From Brevibacterium renqingii (lineage in GTDB: Bacteria; Actinomycetota; Actinomycetes; Actinomycetales; Brevibacteriaceae), in the NCBI RefSeq assembly GCF_017808105.1, contig NZ_JADBHF010000002.1, forward strand, positions 124,001 through 188,000: a DNA stretch of 64,000 nt, read 5' to 3'. Positions 49,971-58,480 of the stretch are shown here, in pieces (the stretch's first letter is position 1; each line of letters opens with the position of its first letter). Below the pieces are notes generated by a model, which was not told the origin of the DNA, did no database searches, and was given only the letters and a program-made list of their open reading frames with translations. A program made the translations under genes and the position numbers.

Positions 49971-52900
49971 CGTCGTTCTTCGGCCCGGCACCTGAGCGGG
50001 CGTTCGCCTCAGACTCAGCGGAAGCACGGGACTCGTCATCGGTGCCCAACTCAGCACTGCCCCCGGATTCAGCACCAGCCGTCGACTCAGCGGGAACACC
50101 CCCTGCATCCGCTGCACTGTCCGCAGCCTCGTCGGCGGTGTCATCGGACGCGGCCTCCGCCTCGGCGACCTGCTCATTGCTCGCGGTCTCGACGAGACCG
50201 GCGGACCGGAGCTCATCGGCGCGGATCTTGCCGGTGTCGAAGGTCGGGAGGATCTCGTCCTCCACGGGTCCGGTGGAACCGGACCTCGGGATGAACACCT
50301 CGGAGCCGGTGACCTTCTTCGCCTGGGCATGACGCTCACGATAGCGGTCGACGGCGGCCTGCAGCTGGGAATCGCCGCGGCTGGAGCTGCCCTTCTGAGC
50401 CAGAGCCGTGCGGAGGAGATCCTTGATCTCCCCGTCCCCACGGACGACGGCATCGGACTGGATCCAGTCGATCATCTCATCAAGACCCTCGGCGGAGTAC
50501 TTGTGCATCGGCAGTCCGGGGACGAGCTTCGGTCGGCTGCCCGTACGCCCCACGACCACGGAGGCGGCCCGGGCGGCATTGAGCACGGCCTGCGGACTCA
50601 TCGTCTCCACGGTCGCGCGCCACGCCTCGAAGATCTTCTCGGCCTCGGTCTGCGGGTCGACGAAAGCGTCGGTCGACCAGACGCGCATGAACTTCCATCC
50701 GCGACGGGCCAGCTGCTCGGGCAGCACCCGGTCGCGTTGGCGCAGGCTGCGCATCGAGGCGTATTCGGGGCCGTCACCGGCAACGGCGATGATCATGCCG
50801 TGCTCGTCCTCGGCCGAGTTCGCCACAGCCAGATCGATGCCGTTGTAGTGTTCGTGGGCGACCACGCCGAGCTGGAGCAGACGGTCGGCGATGTCGTTGA
50901 ACAGCGGATCGTAGACCTCGCCGTGGGGGCCGGGCTGGCTGACGCCGCCGGTGGCCATCTCATCCAACAGGCGCGGCAGCATCACCGCTCCCCCGCTGAG
51001 CTTGTTCCGGTCGAAATCCTCGGCCTCGATGCTCGAGACCAGGGTCAGCCGTTTCCGCGCCCGTGTCATCGTGGCCGCGAGGATGCGTCGTCCGTCGGTC
51101 CCGGAGAGCGGGCCCAGGTCGTGGATGACGCGACCGTGCACGGTCCGTCCGAATCCGAGGGTGAAGATCACGGCGTCTCTGGACATGCCCTGGACGCGTT
51201 CGGCGTCGGTGACGACGAAGGGCTCCTTCGACGAATCGCTGAAGAACGCGGCCACATAGGGCAGGTCCTTCATCGCCCGTGAGATCGCGGTCGCGACACG
51301 CTGGGCATGGTGCGGGGTGAGGGCGACGACGGCCAAGGACTCCCTGGACCGGTTCCGAGCGTGCTTGAGCACGAGCTCGACGACGCGTTTGACCTCGGCG
51401 TCGGGGCTTTCGACCCGACCGGTGCCGATATCCGTGGGGCCTCGACCATCGGCCACATAGGAGAATTCGAGACCGCTGCCTTCACCCGTGTGCGCCGTCG
51501 GCAGCGTCGAGATCGTCGAATCGTAGAAGTGCCGGTTGGCCAGATCGATCAGCCCCACCGGAGACAGGCGGTAGGAGTTCGACAGCCGCATCCGCGGCAG
51601 GAACTCGCCGAGGCGGTCCTGCACGGAGCGCGGGTGGTTCCCATCGTCCATCCCGAAGCGATCGACGGCGATCGAGAACGGGCGCGGGCCCAGCAGTCGG
51701 GAGTCGCCGAGCGATATGACCTGACGGGCGCGGGTGATGCCGGGAACGACGTCGGCGACCGAGAGTCGGCCGGCATCGGCGATGACGACGGCGTCGAAGA
51801 GCGGAAGGGCGGAGAACAGTTCGGGGACCGTGTACGGGCTGCCCATCCAGACCGGGGCCAGAGTCGTGAGAAGTTCGGGCGCCTGGGTGGAGATCCTCTT
51901 CACCGAGGTGTGCTTCGACAGCAGCTCCTGCTTGACGACGCCGGCGGCGATCGGATCGGCGTCGATGCCGCGCTTCCACGACTGAGCGTGGTTGAATCGC
52001 AGGCGTGAGGCTCCGGCGGCGACGAAGGCGCGATCGTTCTCACGGAAGCCCTCGGCCACCTCGTGCAGGGCGGCGCCGTCGTGCCGGCCGATCGCCGGAT
52101 CCTCGCCGGCCATGGTCTGCAGGACGGAGGCCCAGTAGGCGAGGTCGAATTCGGGGCCGACCAGTGCGTCGTCGACTTTGCGGCGTCGCAGATCGGCCAT
52201 GAGGTCGGTCAGGCCCTCGGCGTCGAGTTCCCGCTGCAGGCGGGAGCGTTCGGGCAGTTCGGCGAGGTTCTCCGAGTCTCGGCCCATCGCCTCGGTGCGG
52301 GCCTGCAGCTCCTCGATGAGCATCGAACCGAGGTCGCCGCCGTCCGGGGTGGTCTCGAGGATCGGCGCGAGCTTGGCCATATCGGCTTCGACGCTCTGAA
52401 GGATCTCGTCGGCTTCGAGCACGCCGCGCGGAATCTGCGGGCGACCGTCGTGGCCGGCGAGATCGCGCAGGATCACGCGCTGGGCGCGGACGTCGATGAG
52501 GGCCGAGTGGAGGTCGGCGACCTCGGCGCCGGGCCGGAGGAACTCCTGGGCGGACTTCTTCAGGCGTCGGCGCTGCATCATGCCCATCTCGATGCCGACC
52601 TCGGCCCGGTACTCGGGCGTGCCTGTGGCGGCGATGAGGTCGTCGAGGCGATGGTCGTAGATATCGGGGGCGAAGCTGTCGAGGGTCTTGCGCACTCGCA
52701 GCAGCACGCGGATCGCCCGCGCCCAGTCATCGACGTTGCGGCGGGGGTTGAGCTTCGCCTTGGCCAGCACGGGCTCGGTCGCGGATACGAGGTCCGGGAT
52801 CATCCGGCCGATGCGTTCCGCCACGGTGCGGGCGGATTCGGCCTCGTCGACGGATTTGAGGTCGGCGCCGAACCAGACGGTGTCTTCGACGTCGAGAGTG

Positions 52901-54702
52901 AAGGCGCCCAGGGAGGCGAGTTCGCCGAGTTTGCCGCGCAGCACGCTCCGCCGGTCCTCGCTAGCGCCGAGGATGTCCTCGTCGAAGCGCACCGGAGTCT
53001 GCGGTGAGTTCTCGCCCGAGGTCAGCTCGGCCAGGTGCTGCATCGTCTCGTAGACGGAGACGTCCCAGGGTTCGCGCCTGCGGTGGAGGGAGGAGACGTG
53101 GTCGGCCAAAGTGGCCCGCTGCTCGTTGAGATCGGAGAGCAGCTTCGACAGGTCCGGACGTTCGGACTTCTCCGCCGAACCGATGAGTCCGATGAGCTGC
53201 TTGCGGATGTTCTCTGCGCCCTCACGGGTGTCGACGGCGAAGTCGCTCAGTCCCACCTCGCCGAGGCGGGACGAGAAATCGTCGAGCGCATCGGAGGTCT
53301 GGGCCAGGAACAGCACGCTCTTGCCGGTGTGGGCCAGTGTCGTGGCGACGGCGACGGCGACCTGAGTGGCACCCGTCCCGGGCGGGGTGTCGACGACGAC
53401 CGACTGTCCGGAGACCGCGGCATCGACGACGGCCTGCTGGTCGCCGTCGACATCGATGACGAGGAATTCCTCCTGGGGCTTCCGATCCGGCAGCGGGGTG
53501 ACGGGCTCCTTGAGCGCGGCCGGGACGACGTCCTCGTCCTCGACCTCCGTGCCCGCATCGGATTCGGATGCCGTCTCGGCCGTCGCGTCGGCGTCAGCAT
53601 CCGCGTCGGGTTCGGCTGCGGTCTCGGCCGTCGTGTGAGTCTCGGCTGCCGTGTCCGTGTCGGCCGCGGCGGCCGACGCCTCGTCATCGGATCGAGTCTC
53701 GGTCGCGGCGGCGGCCGCCGGCGCGGCTGGATCGGACTCGCCTTCCGAAGCGGGCAGGGGCTCGTTGGTGATCGGCACGGTCGGCTGACCGTACTCCTCT
53801 TCCTCGTCGGCCGAGGCGGCAGCGGAGTCGTCCGCGGGCGGCTGGCCCGCCTCCTCGGCGCCGGACTCGGGTGCCTTCGCACCTGCCGACGCGCTATCGG
53901 CCTCGGTCGTCGCCGCCGATTCGGTCTCCCCAGCAGGGGCAGCCGACGCCTGCGGCACGTACGAGGGGCCGCCGAGCGCGGCCCGCACCTCCTCGTCACC
54001 GGCCAGCGCCCGCAGGACGGGGTGCTGGGTCGGCAGGTGGTCGGTCGAGAAGGGGCTCGCGATGTTCGCGAACGTCGAGATGATCAAGCGGTGGTTGATC
54101 CGCAGGCCGGGAACCGACTGCGCCAGATCGCGGAGCCGGTCGAGAGCAGGACCCGGGTCGAAGCCGTGCGGTCCCCCGGTGGCGTCGACCCATTCGGCGA
54201 CGGGAATGTCGAGGTCGTACTCCTCCGCGAGGTGCTGGACCAGAGCCGGATTGATCGTGATCTCGTTGCCCAGCACGATCTCGAAGTCCTCGACGCGCGA
54301 ACCACGGGGAACCAGCGTGATGTGGCGCATGACCACGGGAGCGTTGAACTTGAACTTGGCGTCCTTCTCCGTCCACGAGGCGAACCCGATCGCCAGATGA
54401 GCCGTGCGGATTCCCCGCTCGTTGTGGAGCTGCTCGGCCTTCGAGCGGATGGACTTCGCACGACGGCGGGCATCGGCGAGGATGTCGTGATCGCGGATCA
54501 GGCTCGACAGACGTGTCGCACGGCCGGCCAGCAGCTGTGCCAGCCCGGAGGGATGTGCGCCGGATAGGTCGATGCTGCCGTCACGCGAGTCCCGGAAATG
54601 AAGCATGGTGTCGCGACCGCCCAGATGGGCGGCCTGCTTCTTCCACTCGGCGAAGACATCTCCGAGTTCTGGGAACTGTTCGTCTGCAACGGAATCCGAC
54701 AC
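49963..54702 (-). CDS. Giant SF1 helicase/nuclease-like protein with degraded motifs
   Basis: A 1579-residue protein. N-terminal domain (1-245), acidic Ala/Glu/Asp/Thr linker (about 250-410), UPF1-like SF1 helicase core (about 410-1230) and an MTES_1575/Vsr-type nuclease-like domain near 1320-1400 (HYNGIDLAVANS, then RRGWKFMRVWSTDAFVDP). The Walker A reads TPPGTGATQ (439-447): Ala replaces the catalytic Lys. Walker B reads VVIADAGRLS where D-E-A-S is usual. Later motifs are recognisable (LGDSRLLGPRP, NSYRLSP, ERVQGMSRDAVIF, TMTRARKRL). The nuclease E-x-D reads A-G-D. GTG 54702 lies six bases after TAGGGT. The small gene 49686 overlaps its end. Possibly a catalytically dead scaffold. Confidence 0.75.
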   Translation of the reverse strand: MSDSVADEQFPELGDVFAEWKKQAAHLGGRDTMLHFRDSRDGSIDLSGAHPSGLAQLLAGRATRLSSLIRDHDILADARRRAKSIRSKAEQLHNERGIRTAHLAIGFASWTEKDAKFKFNAPVVMRHITLVPRGSRVEDFEIVLGNEITINPALVQHLAEEYDLDIPVAEWVDATGGPHGFDPGPALDRLRDLAQSVPGLRINHRLIISTFANIASPFSTDHLPTQHPVLRALAGDEEVRAALGGPSYVPQASAAPAGETESAATTEADSASAGAKAPESGAEEAGQPPADDSAAASADEEEEYGQPTVPITNEPLPASEGESDPAAPAAAAATETRSDDEASAAAADTDTAAETHTTAETAAEPDADADADATAETASESDAGTEVEDEDVVPAALKEPVTPLPDRKPQEEFLVIDVDGDQQAVVDAAVSGQSVVVDTPPGTGATQVAVAVATTLAHTGKSVLFLAQTSDALDDFSSRLGEVGLSDFAVDTREGAENIRKQLIGLIGSAEKSERPDLSKLLSDLNEQRATLADHVSSLHRRREPWDVSVYETMQHLAELTSGENSPQTPVRFDEDILGASEDRRSVLRGKLGELASLGAFTLDVEDTVWFGADLKSVDEAESARTVAERIGRMIPDLVSATEPVLAKAKLNPRRNVDDWARAIRVLLRVRKTLDSFAPDIYDHRLDDLIAATGTPEYRAEVGIEMGMMQRRRLKKSAQEFLRPGAEVADLHSALIDVRAQRVILRDLAGHDGRPQIPRGVLEADEILQSVEADMAKLAPILETTPDGGDLGSMLIEELQARTEAMGRDSENLAELPERSRLQRELDAEGLTDLMADLRRRKVDDALVGPEFDLAYWASVLQTMAGEDPAIGRHDGAALHEVAEGFRENDRAFVAAGASRLRFNHAQSWKRGIDADPIAAGVVKQELLSKHTSVKRISTQAPELLTTLAPVWMGSPYTVPELFSALPLFDAVVIADAGRLSVADVVPGITRARQVISLGDSRLLGPRPFSIAVDRFGMDDGNHPRSVQDRLGEFLPRMRLSNSYRLSPVGLIDLANRHFYDSTISTLPTAHTGEGSGLEFSYVADGRGPTDIGTGRVESPDAEVKRVVELVLKHARNRSRESLAVVALTPHHAQRVATAISRAMKDLPYVAAFFSDSSKEPFVVTDAERVQGMSRDAVIFTLGFGRTVHGRVIHDLGPLSGTDGRRILAATMTRARKRLTLVSSIEAEDFDRNKLSGGAVMLPRLLDEMATGGVSQPGPHGEVYDPLFNDIADRLLQLGVVAHEHYNGIDLAVANSAEDEHGMIIAVAGDGPEYASMRSLRQRDRVLPEQLARRGWKFMRVWSTDAFVDPQTEAEKIFEAWRATVETMSPQAVLNAARAASVVVGRTGSRPKLVPGLPMHKYSAEGLDEMIDWIQSDAVVRGDGEIKDLLRTALAQKGSSSRGDSQLQAAVDRYRERHAQAKKVTGSEVFIPRSGSTGPVEDEILPTFDTGKIRADELRSAGLVETASNEQVAEAEAASDDTADEAADSAADAGGVPAESTAGAESGGSAELGTDDESRASAESEANARSGAGPKNDDA

Positions 54703-54809
54703 AATTCGACCCTAACGAGAAACTGTTCACAATAGGTGCTGGCACACCGTGGAACACTGAGGTTTCTTCTACGCTACACTGGGTGATCGTGGTTGACGAC
54801 GACCATCAC

Positions 54810-54885
54810 GCCCCCGTAGCTCAGGGGATAGAGCACCGCTCTCCTAAAGCGGGTGTCGGCAGTTCGAATCTGCCCGGGGGCGCCA
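54810..54885 (+). tRNA. tRNA-Arg (anticodon CCT)
   Basis: A complete cloverleaf: acceptor GCCCCCG/CGGGGGC, D arm with TAGCTCAGGGGATAGAGCA, anticodon stem CCGCT/AGCGG with loop CTCCTAA (anticodon CCT), T arm GGCAG-TTCGAAT-CTGCC. The CCA end is encoded (54883-54885). It reads the AGG arginine codon, which is rare in such high-GC genomes. A terminator follows. Confidence 0.95.
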
Positions 54886-54913
54886 GACCGATCACTCGAC
54901 TTCGATCTCACCC

Positions 54914-54951
54914 ACCGAGGCGGCCGATCCTTTCCGATCGACCGCCTCGGT
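54914..54951 (+). terminator. Terminator after tRNA-Arg
   Basis: ACCGAGGCGGCCGATC (54914-54929) pairs with GATCGACCGCCTCGGT (54936-54951) with one mismatch and a 6-nt loop, followed by GTTTTCGTC. It lies 28 bp after the tRNA, so this is an intrinsic terminator. Confidence 0.85.
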
Positions 54952-55011
54952 GTTTTCGTCGCGGTCCCGCTTCCGGCGCGCTCGAGGCCGGCCGGCTGGG
55001 ACCTGAGCTGC

Positions 55012-56076
55012 CTAGAGACCCGGCTCGGGAGGGGCCTCGTGCTGTCTGCGTCTGCCCTGGTCGCGGGCCACGCGCACGACCATCGTCGGGCACTGCGAAT
55101 AGGGCAGAACCGACTGCGAGGTCGATCCGAGCAGCAGGCCGGCGAATCCGCCGCGACCGCGTGAGCCGATGACGAGGACCTCGGCCGTATCCGATGCCCG
55201 CACGAGCACCTCGGCAGGCTGACCGTCGAAGAGCGTCCAGGTGACATCGAGGTCCGGGAACTCCTCGGCCAAACGCTGCTTGGCCACGACGAGCTTGTCC
55301 GCGCCTTCGTTGACGAGCCGTTCGAGATCGGCGGTGCTGGGCAGCCATTCGGGACCGATCACCGTCGTCGTGATCACCGCGACGATGTGCAGTGCGGATC
55401 CCCGGCGGACCGCCAGTCGGGCGGCCTTCCACAGAGCCGGGGAGTCGGCGCCGAGGGAGTCGACGCCGACGACGACTTTCCCGTCGAAGCGCAGTCCTTC
55501 GATCGCCTCGGCGTTGGGATCGTATTCCTCGATCTCTCGACCGTCCTGTCGGATCGGCCGGGACGACGTCGGGTGCGCGTGCCGTTCCCCGGTCTCCTGC
55601 CACGAGGTGGGCACCACCACGGTGGGGCAGGCCGAGTGGGCGGGTAGGGCGCTGGAGACCGTGCCGAGCAGCCGTCCGGCGAATCCGCCGCGACCGCGCG
55701 AGCCGACCACGGTGAGACAGCCGGTCTTCGATTCGTCGATGAGCACGCCTGCGGCGTCGCCGATCTCGATGACGGCTTCGACAGGCACTCCTGCGGATTT
55801 GACCTCCGCGGCGGCCTCCTTGAGCGTGTTCGTCACGGCCGCGCGGATCGAACTGTCGTCGATGGGCACATACGACACGTCGATCGCGGCTGCCGCCACG
55901 CTGGGGATCGTGTAGGCCCCGACGAGGCGGATCGGCTTGTCCAAGGAGCGTGCTTCCTGAATCGCCCAGGCCAGGGCATTGCGGCTCGGTGGGGAGCCGT
56001 CGATTCCGACGATGACGGCCTCGGGTTCGCCGGCCGGCGCGCTGTCCGGGTTCTGGGTGCGGTCCTGCTCACTCAT
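55012..56076 (-). CDS. Universal stress protein, two UspA domains
   Basis: A 354-residue protein with two UspA domains (about 18-156 and 198-338). Each has the ATP-binding pattern: VIVGIDGSPPSRNALAWAI ... VVGSRGRGGFAGRLLG, and VVVGVDSLGADSPALWKAAR ... VIGSRGRGGFAGLLLG. A His/Arg-rich linker separates them, and the C-terminus is basic. Such tandem proteins bind ATP and aid survival under stress or low oxygen. ATG 56076 has AAGGAG. It stands alone. Confidence 0.9.
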   Translation of the reverse strand: MSEQDRTQNPDSAPAGEPEAVIVGIDGSPPSRNALAWAIQEARSLDKPIRLVGAYTIPSVAAAAIDVSYVPIDDSSIRAAVTNTLKEAAAEVKSAGVPVEAVIEIGDAAGVLIDESKTGCLTVVGSRGRGGFAGRLLGTVSSALPAHSACPTVVVPTSWQETGERHAHPTSSRPIRQDGREIEEYDPNAEAIEGLRFDGKVVVGVDSLGADSPALWKAARLAVRRGSALHIVAVITTTVIGPEWLPSTADLERLVNEGADKLVVAKQRLAEEFPDLDVTWTLFDGQPAEVLVRASDTAEVLVIGSRGRGGFAGLLLGSTSQSVLPYSQCPTMVVRVARDQGRRRQHEAPPEPGL

Positions 56077-56230
56077 CGCAAGCTCCTTGTGTCGAGGCGG
56101 ACTTCTCTTGCCCCCACCCTAAAACACAATCGCAGAGAGAACTTGCCCTATGTCACATCGTTATCCGAATCCGGTCAGAGTACGGACGGCACCAGCGTTC
56201 ATCTGCGACGATGCTCGGACCACGGAGCGA

Positions 56231-56315
56231 CACGAGGGCTCACACGTCGCGAGCCCTCACGCGGCACGAGAGTTCACACGACGCGAGCCTCCGTGCCGCG
56301 CGAGCCTTCACGCGG
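56231..56315. repeat. Five 17-bp tandem units ending over a stop codon
   Basis: Units at 56231, 56248, 56265, 56282 and 56299 follow the pattern C-A/G-C-G-A-G-N3-T-C-N4-C-G-N, for example CACGAGGGCTCACACGT and CGCGAGCCTTCACGCGG. The last unit contains the stop codon of the HNH gene (56308-56310), and a partial sixth reaches into its last codons (CGCGAGAGAGCTCG). The unit length is exactly 17 throughout. Confidence 0.85.
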
Positions 56316-56808
56316 CGCGAGAGAGCTCGAGGAACGGCCGCCACTTCTCGACCGGCTTCTCGATGCCGCGCATCCACAGCTGACCGAGCCGGGGCTCCTG
56401 CGGACGGAAGCCGAGCGTCCAGCCGATCTCGCCCAGGGTGCGATTGCCCTTGCGGTTGTTGCACTCGCGGCAGCAGGCGACGAGGTTCTCCCAGCTGTTG
56501 ACTCCCCCGCGCGAGCGCGGCAGCACATGGTCGACCGTCGAGGCCGCCTTGCCGCAATAGGCGCAGCGGTGGCCGTCTCGGCGCAGGACGCCTCGGCGCG
56601 ACAGCGAGACGCGACGGTTGTTCGGCGGGCGGACGTAGCGGGTGAGCAGGATGACGGAGGGCTGATCGAGACTCACGTGCTCGGATCTCACCGGGATGTC
56701 CTCTGCGGCCAGCACTGTCGCCTTGCCGGTCAGCACGAGCACCACGGCCCGTGTGAACGGCACGATCGACAGCGGTTCGTATCCGGCATTCAGCACGAGA
56801 GTCTTCAT
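56308..56808 (-). CDS. HNH endonuclease
   Basis: A 166-residue HNH nuclease: MKTLVLNAGYEPLSIVPFTR (typical start), then RDGHRCAYCGKAASTVDHVL, where the zinc cysteines C-x2-C and the D-H of the HNH core occur, LPRSRGGVNSWENLVACCRE and CNNRKGNRTLGEIGW. It likely cuts DNA; the biological role of this widespread actinobacterial gene is unknown. ATG 56808 overlaps the stop of an upstream frame as ATGA. Its 3' end continues as a 17-bp tandem repeat. Confidence 0.9.
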   Translation of the reverse strand: MKTLVLNAGYEPLSIVPFTRAVVLVLTGKATVLAAEDIPVRSEHVSLDQPSVILLTRYVRPPNNRRVSLSRRGVLRRDGHRCAYCGKAASTVDHVLPRSRGGVNSWENLVACCRECNNRKGNRTLGEIGWTLGFRPQEPRLGQLWMRGIEKPVEKWRPFLELSRAA

Positions 56809-57254
56809 ATCTCGCCCCTCATCTTCATCTCTTGCGGGCCGAAACCGGCTGCCCCGGCCCCAGGGAACACAAAAGGCGCCGTGCTCATGGGCACGACGCC
56901 TGGAAAGAGGGCACGGAGACATGTATGTACTCCGCGCCAGAGACTGGAGCGGCTATTCGAACTATTCGACTGTGCCCCATCTGCTTTCCTCACCGTTGTC
57001 CGGTTCGAGCATTTCGGCCCGATCCGCGTTTGGAACTCAACCCTCTCCAGGGTAACGCCGCGAGCGCCTGTGACCCAATTCATAGGGTTCGAGTCACAGA
57101 GACTTCGGATTCCGTTCACCCTGCCCGACGGCGGAGCCACGCGGCACCGGCGAAATGAGCACCGCCTCGGCGTCGGATCGCTTCCGGACACACAAAAGCT
57201 CCCCGCCCGACTCGAGGACCGTCGAGTCGAACGGGGAGCTGTCGATGCAGAAGA
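56809..57254. other. Intergenic region with two hairpins
   Basis: This 446-bp stretch has no gene I can support. At 56875-56900, GGCGCCGTGC and GCACGACGCC form a hairpin whose complement-strand reading is followed by TTTTGTG, so it could terminate a leftward RNA 70 bp before the HNH start. The segment 56900-57197 could hold a small RNA or a leader. A second hairpin at 57198-57240 belongs to the NlpC gene. Confidence 0.4.
57198..57240 (-). terminator. Terminator after the NlpC/P60 gene
   Basis: AGCTCCCCG and CGGGGAGCT enclose CGACTCGA/TCGAGTCG, giving a two-part stem. On the complement strand the run TTTTGTGTG follows directly. It lies 14 bp after the NlpC stop. A strong intrinsic terminator. 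Confidence 0.85.
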
Positions 57255-58091
57255 TCAGAGAACGCGGATGAAGGTGACGTTGCCCATCCAGCTGTAGCTG
57301 CGCTTCGAGGTACCCGAGCTCGGGGAACCGGCGTCGTACATCTGTCCGCCGCCGGCGTAGATGCCGACGTGTCCGGGGTGCCAGATGAGGTCGCCCGGCT
57401 TGGCCTCCGACTGGGAGACGACCTGTCCGGCGCCCTTCTGAGCACCGGAGGTGCGGGGCAGGTTGACACCGACGTGGCTGTAGACCCACGAGGTGTAACC
57501 GGAGCAGTCCCAGCCGCTCTGGCTGGTGCCGCCCATGACGTAGGGGGTTCCGACGCCCTTGGCTGCCCAGGCGAGAACCTGCTCGGCCTTCGAGCCGTCG
57601 ATCGAACCGGAATCCGAGCCGGAGTCCTTGGAGTCGCTCTTGCCCGAGTCGGACGAACCGCTGTTGGCGGTCTCATCGGCGGTTCCGGCCGACTCATCGG
57701 AGTCGGATTCCGGAGTGGAGGTTTCGGCGGGGGCGGGCTTCGGCTCGGGCTTCGGAGCGGCCTCAGCGGTGATGGCCTTGCTCTCGACGCCGAAGGAGTC
57801 GTCCTTCTTCTCGGACTTCTTGTCCTTCGAGTCATCGCCGATGGTGACGGTCTGGTTCTTGAACTCGACCTGCGTCTGGGTCTCGGCCTCGGCGGAGACG
57901 GCGGCCTTGTCGTCGGCGCCCTGACCGGCGGCGGGCATCACTGCTGCGGTGAGCAGGCCACCGCTGGCAGCAACGACTGCTGCGCGACGTCCGAAGACGC
58001 CGGAGTTGGCATTCAGAAGTTCGGTGAGCTCGGTCAGCGGAGTCTTGACCTTGGCATCGGCGGCGCGGCGGCCATGCTGCTTAGTTGCCAC
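57255..58091 (-). CDS. NlpC/P60 family cell-wall hydrolase
   Basis: A 278-residue secreted peptidase. The C-terminal NlpC/P60 domain (about 165-278) has the catalytic set: YVMGGTSQSGWDCSGYTSWV (Cys), GDLIWHPGHVGIYAGGG (His) and a downstream polar residue, and should cut peptidoglycan stem peptides. N-terminus: a basic stretch, then RRAAVVAASGGLLTAAVMPA (a signal-type segment). The middle is Lys/Glu/Ser/Asp/Pro-rich. GTG 58091 is set by GAGAGGGAAAAC. A -10/-35 pair lies about 123 bp upstream. Confidence 0.9.
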   Translation of the reverse strand: MATKQHGRRAADAKVKTPLTELTELLNANSGVFGRRAAVVAASGGLLTAAVMPAAGQGADDKAAVSAEAETQTQVEFKNQTVTIGDDSKDKKSEKKDDSFGVESKAITAEAAPKPEPKPAPAETSTPESDSDESAGTADETANSGSSDSGKSDSKDSGSDSGSIDGSKAEQVLAWAAKGVGTPYVMGGTSQSGWDCSGYTSWVYSHVGVNLPRTSGAQKGAGQVVSQSEAKPGDLIWHPGHVGIYAGGGQMYDAGSPSSGTSKRSYSWMGNVTFIRVL

Positions 58092-58480
58092 GTTTTCCCT
58101 CTCGTACCTATTGGCTTTCCGGGCCAATCGCCACTGTCGGTCCTTGGTTGCTCGCAGCCAGCGTGGCGTTCGGCTCTCGCTGCGAAGTCGTCTCTGCGTG
58201 AACGACCTCCACAACTGTAACCAATCGGTGATCAATTGTCACGTTTCTGTCACAACCACGGGAGGGAAACCGTGATGTTTTCCATAAAGCTCCAGGTCAT
58301 AGGCCTGAAACTCGTCGAAAATTTCGTAACATTTGACCGTTATACGACGTGACCCAGGGGGTGCGGAGGCACTCCCTGGGTCACGGATCACACTGGTTTG
58401 TAACGAATCGAGACTCTCGGGTCCGCCTCTTCGTTACCGAAGGCAGACCCCGCCGCGGTCACTGCCGAACGCTCATGCGC
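58092..58480. other. Regulatory region upstream of the NlpC/P60 gene
   Basis: This 389-bp gap holds the NlpC promoter (58214-58242) and a leader of about 115 nt with possible stems: ATTGGC-CCGGAAA-GCCAAT just before the ribosome site, and GTCGT/ACGAC further upstream. From about 58250 to 58480 I see short AT-richer stretches and no gene. No c-di-AMP riboswitch consensus could be recognised. Confidence 0.45.
58214..58242 (-). promoter_or_regulatory. Promoter for the NlpC/P60 gene
   Basis: On the complement strand, GTGACA (58237-58242) and TACAGT (58214-58219) are separated by exactly 17 bp, a good housekeeping-type promoter. Transcription would start near 58207, leaving a leader of about 115 nt before GTG 58091. 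Confidence 0.6.

Noticed and set aside
56231..56315. CRISPR-like array at the HNH 3' end
   Set aside because: The 17-bp units are contiguous, without spacers, and no cas genes are present.
57080..57105. GGTTCGAGTCACAG resembling a tRNA T arm
   Set aside because: No cloverleaf can be built around it.
56805..57191. 128-codon frame ahead of the HNH gene as a full gene
   Set aside because: Codon use is poor and it crosses a terminator-like hairpin; only the short distal part may be a leader.
58092..58330. Possible c-di-AMP (ydaO) riboswitch before the NlpC gene
   Set aside because: The expected GC-rich conserved blocks are not recognisable; only generic stems are seen.
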